From Ianthella basta (taxonomy: Eukaryota > Porifera > Demospongiae > Verongiida > Ianthellidae): DNA of 64,000 nucleotides. The stretch covers positions 9,936,256-10,000,255 of the forward strand of contig OZ025871.1 in NCBI GenBank assembly GCA_964019415.1, read 5' to 3'. Positions 57,453 to 64,000 of the stretch are shown piece after piece (the stretch's first letter is position 1; each line of letters begins with the position of its first letter). The notes below the pieces were generated by a model. The model was not told where the DNA came from and searched no databases. It saw only the letters and a list, made by a program, of their open reading frames with translations. The translations under genes were made by a program, and so were the position numbers.

Positions 57453-58927
57453 TTTAACCTATTCTTAATTAATGAAACTAGCTTACAAAGGTACTCAAAT
57501 TTAATACAGACAGTAGGAATCACATAGACAGACTAAATCACTTGCCAGTATGCTTGGGAGTAGAATAACACCATTGGAGCTCAATTGGTGGACCATGCAC
57601 TATTATTATATTATGGCTCCTAATTTTTGAGGAGCACAATTTTTGCAGATTGGCCTTTCAGATGTTTTTGCAGAAATTAATTGTGTGGATTAGGGTCTAG
57701 TGACTTTGGCATTGAAGTGTTTGGCATTTAGTAGATAATAATAGCAAACACTTCAATAAACATTGCTTTTAGCCTTGATAATGACGTGCCTATAACCAAA
57801 GGGCTAGAAGGAGCTGGTCATGGAAGGAACGTGTGGACATGGCAAGCTAGCAAACGTTTTAGCGTGGAGGCGATGGATCATGTGCACAAGGATGTGTGAG
57901 AAGCTACTGTCATGGAGGAACTGCATTGCAAAAGGGAACCAAAGAATTGTTAGGATCCTTCGCTGTTACAGTCATTAGGACAGCAGTTACGGTCTGTCGT
58001 GTTCAAAAGAAGACTGATATTGTCTGTGTGCTCCATGTTTCTTTGAAGGGGTGGTGCAATCAAGTGCGAAGTGACGGCGTATAAGCACTATTCCAAAGAT
58101 CTGCCTAGGGAAGGATTGGAAGTTCCATGCACCCTAAGGTTCAAAAGTCCGGCGGATGACTCTTCGACTTTGTGGTAGGCAGCTGTTCAATCTGCATGTG
58201 CTTCACTTTCATGTTTTGCTGCAGACATCACTGACGATGGCACATCTCTAGCGAGCTCTCCTTGGGGGTTTTATAGCTTTTAATCTGAGCTGATCGCGCT
58301 AAAATAGCAGAGAAGAGACTCGCGACCCTCACATATGCAAATGTTGCACCGGAGTCAATCCAAAATAGAGGGCTCACTTTGTCACATAACCTTTCATACC
58401 CCAAAGACCTTTGAAGCAGCTGGCAGGAAGACAGGGCCACCTCGCATGCTTCTCTTTGGCACCCATTACCAGCAAATTTGTGCGCCTTGGAATTTGGGGG
58501 TTATGCGAGCGTGAGATGGTGTCCAGATGATTATGAGTGCCTCTGTGCGAAGACAGCAAATCAACAGGTACTAGGGAGACACATGACCTTTATGGACACG
58601 GAATCTTGAAGAAGGGTTCCGAGAAACGCTGCCGTAGTGCCAGTGATGTACTCTTCAATGATTAGTCAAAATTAATGTGGGATGTTTCCAGCCATACACA
58701 TATACGATAAGCAGAATAACACTCATGCACAAGTTGGCCTGCCGAATTGCAACTGCAATGCAAGTTGCATAGCTGTTGCTGCATCCTGATCCTACTTGTG
58801 ATAGCTTCCATTGAGAATAGATGATCGAGTTGTTAAGTGAGAGAGGTTTAGTAGCCTTCCACAATGCAGAATGAATATACTATAATGTGAATGCAAGAAT
58901 GGGTTGAACTATCCTAAAGTGCTTCTA
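57453..58927. other. Non-coding, no gene seen
   Basis: Short frames (57896-58084 plus, 58228-58440 minus) have no recognised domain and no splice context. Could be an upstream intron of the RTK gene or intergenic sequence. Confidence 0.4.
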
Positions 58928-59075
58928 GCTAAAATCTATTACCGGACTTCACTAGCCAAAATTTTGAAATAATTGCCAAATGTTTCAACATCCATTCAGT
59001 TGTCTTCATCAGTGGCAGGTACAAATACAATTATTTCAAGATTTTGGCTAGTGAAGTTCAGTAATAGATTTTAGC
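58928..59075. mobile_element. Foldback element with hammerhead-like motif
   Basis: Arms of about 50 bases, GCTAAAATCTATTACCGGAC and CCAAAATTTTGAAATAATTG with their complements at the right. On the minus strand the spacer has CTGATGA (59012-59006), then 19 bases, then GAAAC (58986-58982), the same core order as in 7924-7983. Confidence 0.8.
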
Positions 59076-59429
59076 ATGTCTACCCCTAGCCACAAAGGAT
59101 TGTTTTCACAGTGCTTCTAGATTATGAAAGAAAACTGTGTCATTAATGTGATATCATTTTTAATTTTGATATAATGTATGTGAATGCAAGCATGTCTGTG
59201 CATTTGTGTGTGTGCATGTGTGCTAAGTGTGCATCCATGTATCCGTGCGTGCACACATTTGCATGCATGTGTGTGCATTTTGCATTGCAATCAAATACAT
59301 GGATGTTCAGGAATGTTAGAAGTAGTTTGAGAGACTTTTAGTGGAACTTGTGTTGTGACTTTGAATGAGGGCATGCAACAGTAACTCACTATTGTATGTT
59401 TAGCCAATGTGATACAATGTAGCACTTAC

Positions 59430-59530
59430 GATTGCAGCTACCTCCTGTTTGCTGGTATCCAGAGCAACACTGAAGGTCGCAGAAGTAAGTTGTCCGATGG
59501 CTAGTACGGGTCCTTGCAACTGATCTTGTT
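59430..59530 (-). CDS. Candidate upstream exon, possibly of the RTK gene
   Basis: A 101-base minus-strand stretch with strong acceptor (TTTGCTTTGCAG) and donor (GTAAGT), phase 1 to 0, encoding QDQLQGPVLAIGQLTSATFS and VALDTSKQEVAAI. It does not join RTK exon 1 (phase 1 start) directly, so another exon would be needed between them. Confidence 0.3.
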
Positions 59531-59699
59531 CTGCAAAGCAAAGTACCATAGAATATTTGCCACTATAAGGGTATGTGGCTGTGTATAGCACAGCTTCCTG
59601 ACTTAGCCGTATCATAATTATTATTATGATGATTTAATTTACAAATACAGCATGTATGTTTATACTCCTACCCTACTCCAATTAAAATTTTCAAGCAAA

Positions 59700-62229
59700 C
59701 ATAAAAACTTCAGCAAAATGTTACCACAACGAAGGCATGTGAGTTATGACTATGTAAACAATGTGGCTGCTGCAAGCGGCTGATTTTGATCCTCGTATTT
59801 TCACTTATATCTTCTACAGGCACAGCGGAATTGGAACAAGACAAGTACCGTGGAAGAGACAAAGAACCCCTCTGTAACTTTGTGCATGATCTTTGCTAAT
59901 TTAGCTTTACTACAGCATGTTATATTGACAATAGCAAAGGCACTATAATAGAGGTAAATGCCTTCTCAACGACTACAGCCCAGCCGTTTAGTGAAAGGAA
60001 TGGTGAAATAACTACTTTGCTACGTGTATCACTTGACAATATTATGACTTCCTGCTGAAATGTGATAATTTGTTCAAACAAAGCCCTTGAAAATGACTAC
60101 GAAACTTTCTTCAAGCCACGTGCAGATGTCTTGCTGCAATGATGAATGCATTTCTTCGTAAATGCTTCAGACAGGAAAGATGAATTATGCATATTTGCCC
60201 AATCCAGGCTCTCAAATCACGCATACATCACGTCCAGTCACATGTGTAGCCATGGTAACATCAAAGAATGTGATAACACCACACAGTTAACCCTATGTAA
60301 ACAATGTTGGCCGTAACCCACATACAAACTTACAAAATGCAGAATCTAAGGTTTGAAATCACTGTTCAAGGGAAACGTCTGCTGCAGCATTGTGCATAGC
60401 TATACTATATAGGGTGCCTAGCTGTCCATTCATAAAATGACTACACGGAAAGGGAAAGGGACTTAAGTGGTGGGTGTAGTAATAGTGGTGACTCATGCTG
60501 TAGGAGGGCCTGGGATATTCTCCCCCAGAAAATCTTTTGAAATTACGCATGCAAGTTATGGCTATGTAAATAATGCAGCTGGGCTGTGCACAGCCAGTTT
60601 TGACCTTTGTATTTTGGCTTGGTTCTCATGCTTTCTAAGCTGGATTAGAGCGAGACTATGATATTGTAGAGGCTCATAGTTGCGTTGATAATACAATGAT
60701 ATGAGATTCTCGAGCAAGATGCAACTGATAATGATAAATCAATCAAATGCAGGACGTTTCGACCCGAAGGTTCCTACCATTGGCACCAGTGACGTCACGG
60801 ACAAATGGCGTTCAAATGATAAATGGCTTCTTTTAGCAATTTTCCTCACCTTGTTTTACTCGAACGAAACCGTATTGAGCACTTACACTTTAGAGTGAAA
60901 GTTTTTAATGTAGTACTACAATATAAGTTCAAGTTGAAAATTGATGCAGTTCCCCTTTAAAGCACCCCACTCTGCTCTAGGATGAGATTATCACCAGGTC
61001 TGGCACACATCCCCAACAAAAGTCACACTAAAATCCAAATCTGAAGCCACTTACTACACAATATCAATGACATACCACAAATTTACTGCATTGATAGCAT
61101 GTAGAAACTATTTCTTTTTATTAAACTATTGACAAGGATACAACAGTACTGAATATTTTACCATGCCAAACGCATTCGGTTTGTGTGCATTTGTGGGTAC
61201 AAGCAAGTACCTACGCACACTCGCATAGATTAGCACAAATTATATTCATTTCAAGGTGTAAAATGGCAGCTGCACAATCAACGAGAAAGAAGATATTGAA
61301 GTGTAAAATCACTTGCATTGAACAAAAGTTACTGCAAACTTGATCAAGCTATTGCAAATAATCTTTCCAGCTGCAAGCAAAAACAGAACGCATATTTGTC
61401 AGAGGAGGGCAAGAATATCTTGCAAATTTTGACAATTATGGAGTCGGATGGACAAATTACCTCATGTGCCACAGTTAGAAAGTGGGCAAATCAATGGAGA
61501 ACCAACCGCAGATGAAAGATCAGTATCACTCAACTGTCAATAACATTGCTAAGGAAATGGCTGCCTTTATGACGTAACAAAGAAGACAAGTTTGATGCCA
61601 GAGCATTTCAATTTAAGTATTAATCGAGTACTTGTGCGAGTACTCACAGACGTACTAGCCCACTCTGGTGTGGCAAGCATTATAGTGGCAAAGTAAATCT
61701 AATCAGCACAGTATAACACCATGTGCACATTATAGAAACTTGAGAGAGATGAAGCAGGAATTAGGGGATGTATAACAAATAGAAATGTGCAGGAGCTGAA
61801 AATGTGCTAAACACTATTCAGATAGTGCTTATGTTGTGTTCAAAAGAGATTCACAGCTTGTGGAGTCTTCCTCAGTTTGGTAAAAAATGACTGTATATAT
61901 TCACCAGATTTCCATACCTTTCTCCTTCCTGATGTTTCATGTCAGTACATTTCGGTAATAAGAAACATTTGTGCATCTCAAGTAACAAGCTACATAATCA
62001 TACACATCAATTCCAGTGCAATTGGTGAACAAGGCTAACAATGTTCATGACTATTCCCCATGATAACCTCTCCTATTTAAATTGTAAAGAATCCAGCATA
62101 TATACCACATTAATGAACGCTACCATTTTGACAAATGAAATATGAAAGGCGAACATCTGCGTTTACAGTGTGTGCATACAATTTAATCAATTCACACTCA
62201 CACATGACACAATATGAAACATACCTTAC
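59700..62229. other. Non-coding with dispersed repeats
   Basis: Bases 60239-60306 match 42985-43050. Bases 59740-59790 match 60545-60600 (GTTATGxCTATGTAAACAAT and a TTTTGAxCCTxxTATTTT block). At about 60745-60770 (minus) is a relative of the 32172 motif. A 65-residue frame at 61318-61515 has no recognised domain. Confidence 0.45.
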
Positions 62230-62356
62230 TCTTGAATGTCCACATCTTGACCATCCGAAAAAGCCACAGCTGCCAAAATAGTATTCAGTGTAGGATTCCG
62301 TTACATAGTAAGTGGAATTATATGACTGACTTGAAGTTCCAGTTACTTCACAAGCG
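62230..62356 (-). CDS. Candidate Cys/Tyr-rich extracellular exon, EMI-like
   Basis: A 127-base stretch between ATTTTCAG and GTAAGG, phase 2 to 0. Reads ACEVTGTSSQSYNSTYYVTE then SYTEYYFGSCGFFGWSRCGH. The spacing of C, then GFFGWSRC, resembles N-terminal EMI-like or MEGF-type Cys-rich modules of invertebrate surface proteins, in which CCxGW follows in the next exon. It is on the same strand as and upstream of the RTK, so it could be its N-terminal part or a separate gene. Confidence 0.4.
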
Positions 62357-62599
62357 CTGAAAATAATGAAGAGACCACTGTCATACATATGTATATGTTA
62401 AGCGTGTACCTCCAACCTATAATATATATACACAGGGTAGTTATAACTGGAAGCAGCCAATATGGCCGCTATTTTACACCTTTTTTGAACTCTATTTTTT
62501 CTTTCATTGTATGTTTGCATGAACTTTGAATAATTCAATAGTGAAGTACGTTCATTTGTATACGCGAAAAGGCGAACAGAAGACTAAGATGTCTCTTGA

Positions 62600-63000
62600 G
62601 GAAGAAATGGCACACCTATCAGCATGATATACTTGCAAAGTTTCAACGAAAAAGTGGCATTATACCGAGCCACCTTGGAGACAATTCAGTGGCAAGGTAA
62701 GATGCAGAACAAGATAAAGTATTATTTTTTTCTATGGGGTTTGAAGAAATACAAGCGGTTACGAAGAATATAAGAAAAAACACCTATTTACGCTCCAATT
62801 AGAGCGCGAATTCACACTTAAAAGTTATATTCTCGGTAACGGATTGCATTTCTTCAAACCCCAAAGAAAAATGTTTAAGTATAATGCCAACTGCGCGTGT
62901 TCATGCATAACTCACTTGCTATCAGTGGGGTCTTATAATGCCACTTTTTTATACAAAATTTGTCCTGGCAAACTCGGCCATTTTGTGAAACGTCATACAA
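62600..63000. mobile_element. Large inverted-repeat element
   Basis: TATGGGGTTTGAAGAAATAC and AAGCGGTTACGAAGAATATA near 62735-62778 pair with 62825-62875. AAAAAGTGGCATTATACCGA near 62648 pairs with TATAATGCCACTTTTTTATA near 62933. Total about 0.4 kb, non-coding. Confidence 0.65.
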
Positions 63001-63473
63001 AACGTCATAATGCGTCATCCGCACGCTGTATTCTGTTTACGTGTGAAACTGATTGGACCCGTGGAGCGGATAGAGCTGAAAGACAAAGGTAGGCCGTTCA
63101 GCCGGACGGACTTGATTCCACTACGAAGAAGTTAGCTTACTGGCAGCTTTCATGTAGCTTGTGGTGCCGTCACTGTTACTGAATAGTCTCTTAGTTGCCC
63201 AGGCCCTTCTTAAGCTAGCGCAGTTGTGACCCTCGTGTCGCTCACCCGCGCTCGCTCCAGAAAGGCCTGGGCAAGCGAAGTAGGATTCTCTACTGTGAGG
63301 ACATTTTGGTGTGGGTTACAACACGCTGGTCACCTTGAATCTTAAGCAGTCTCGCGTAGCTGTACCGACCGCTTTACCAGAAAGCGGACTGGCTAGGATA
63401 GGGCTTTAAGCTGCAGGGCAAATGGTTAACTATAAATCTAGATAATGGAAATGTATGTGGTTTCCGTACACAG
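63001..63473. other. GC-richer stretch before two repeated exons
   Basis: Contains CACCCGCGCTCGCTCC and CCAGGCCxTTCT / AGAAAGGCCTGG inverted pieces at 63200-63270. It may be a promoter or 5' leader for the candidate gene that follows; no core promoter element is visible. Confidence 0.3.
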
Positions 63474-63782
63474 ATGAAGAGTCGCACAAGGCCAAGGTGT
63501 GACAAGGTGGAGAATCGTGCTTTTCGGGTAAGCCTCGGGGCTAGCTACGTGCCCTGACTGCGTGCATGCTTATACGTGCGTGTGTGTGTACCTTGAACCT
63601 ACCGAACCCCTGTAACTAGCCCTGCCATACTGCATCCCTGACCTTCTACACCTTATGTGTGCATGTGACTCATAAATTAGGCTTTGAAATTTGTACCCTT
63701 TGTGCAGCACGGATCAACCTCCACCAAATGTTCAGAAAATGGAAGGTTCAATCAGTCAAGGAAGAAAAATCGTGCTTTTCAG
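63474..63782 (+). CDS. Candidate gene start: two related small exons
   Basis: Exon 63474-63527 (18 codons from an ATG, MKSRTRPRCDKVENRAFR) is followed by GTAAGC. Exon 63708-63782 (25 codons, HGSTSTKCSENGRFNQSRKK then NRAFQ) lies between GTGCAG and GTAATT. Both end in phase 0 with the same residues (NRAF). The introns after each also look alike (TG-rich, then CCT-rich), so the unit of about 255 bases may be a tandem repeat that continues beyond the window. Product unknown; short, basic. Confidence 0.35.
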
Positions 63783-64000
63783 GTAATTATTGATGTGCTG
63801 TATGAATGTTTACATGGTGTGTTTTATGTGTGCATCTTTATGGCTTGTTGGTAATTCTTGGCTATGGTGTGTGCACACGTACACGTGTGTGGGCCTACTA
63901 CTGACCCCACCCCCACCTTGTACATTCCTAACTAACTATACTCCTGACCTACTCATCCCTAACTTGATACACCATGACTACTTGCTGCACCCCTGCGCTA

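Noticed and set aside
59430-59530. Direct junction of this exon to the first Calx-beta exon at 56295
   Set aside because: The donor is phase 0 and the acceptor at 56295 needs phase 1, so they cannot be adjacent exons.

Overview
The window reads as nuclear DNA of an early-branching animal, most likely a demosponge such as Amphimedon or a relative. The evidence is a metazoan-type nuclear gene for mitochondrial ribosomal protein L14, a ZU5 plus death-domain gene, a receptor tyrosine kinase (RTK) with Calx-beta ectodomain repeats, short GT-AG introns, and AT-rich spacers full of TGCATGCA and AGCTAGCT runs. The species assignment is inference. There is one 200-base assembly gap (26301-26500).

Layout, left half (1-27.2 kb). 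This part is built from tandemly duplicated blocks. Block I (about 2.06-6.5 kb) ends in a plus-strand gene for a single-pass membrane protein whose cytoplasmic tail carries YxxM and YxN tyrosine motifs (exons 4368-4610 and 5954-6501). Next comes a plus-strand ZU5-death gene (8477-14357). Block II follows (15.5-26.3 kb) with a second copy of the membrane gene (21718-21960 and 26035 into the gap). Block II also carries a stranded last exon of the tyrosine kinase (16264-16432, minus) and the intact MRPL14 gene (18213-18620), both missing from block I. A third copy of the shared flank lies at 26.69-27.21 kb. The first 40 bases of the window resemble sequence around the ZU5-death stop codon, so another copy of that gene probably ends just left of the window.

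Right half (27-64 kb). It is dominated by one minus-strand gene, read from 56295 down to 30007. Seventeen exons with matching splice phases join into one 990-residue reading frame: three Calx-beta modules, a cysteine-rich juxtamembrane ectodomain, one transmembrane helix, a 19-nt microexon and a complete tyrosine kinase domain with all catalytic residues. Its 5' end is not resolved; two more minus-strand exon candidates lie upstream (59430-59530 and 62230-62356). The introns hold many transposon remains: a DDE transposase pseudogene, a Ulp1-like protease pseudogene, a LINE reverse transcriptase nested in another repeat, a recombinase-like fragment, three copies of a TIR element of about 0.6 kb, a 1.1 kb TIR element, and a composite foldback with a 14-bp target duplication. 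At the far right two small plus-strand exons with the same C-terminal sequence suggest another gene running off the window.

Possible joint logic (inference): a Calx-beta RTK, a kinase-less membrane protein with PI3K-type and Grb2-type docking tyrosines, and a ZU5-death adaptor lie together in one recently duplicated region. That is what a lineage-specific receptor and signalling cluster would look like, but no functional link is shown by the sequence.
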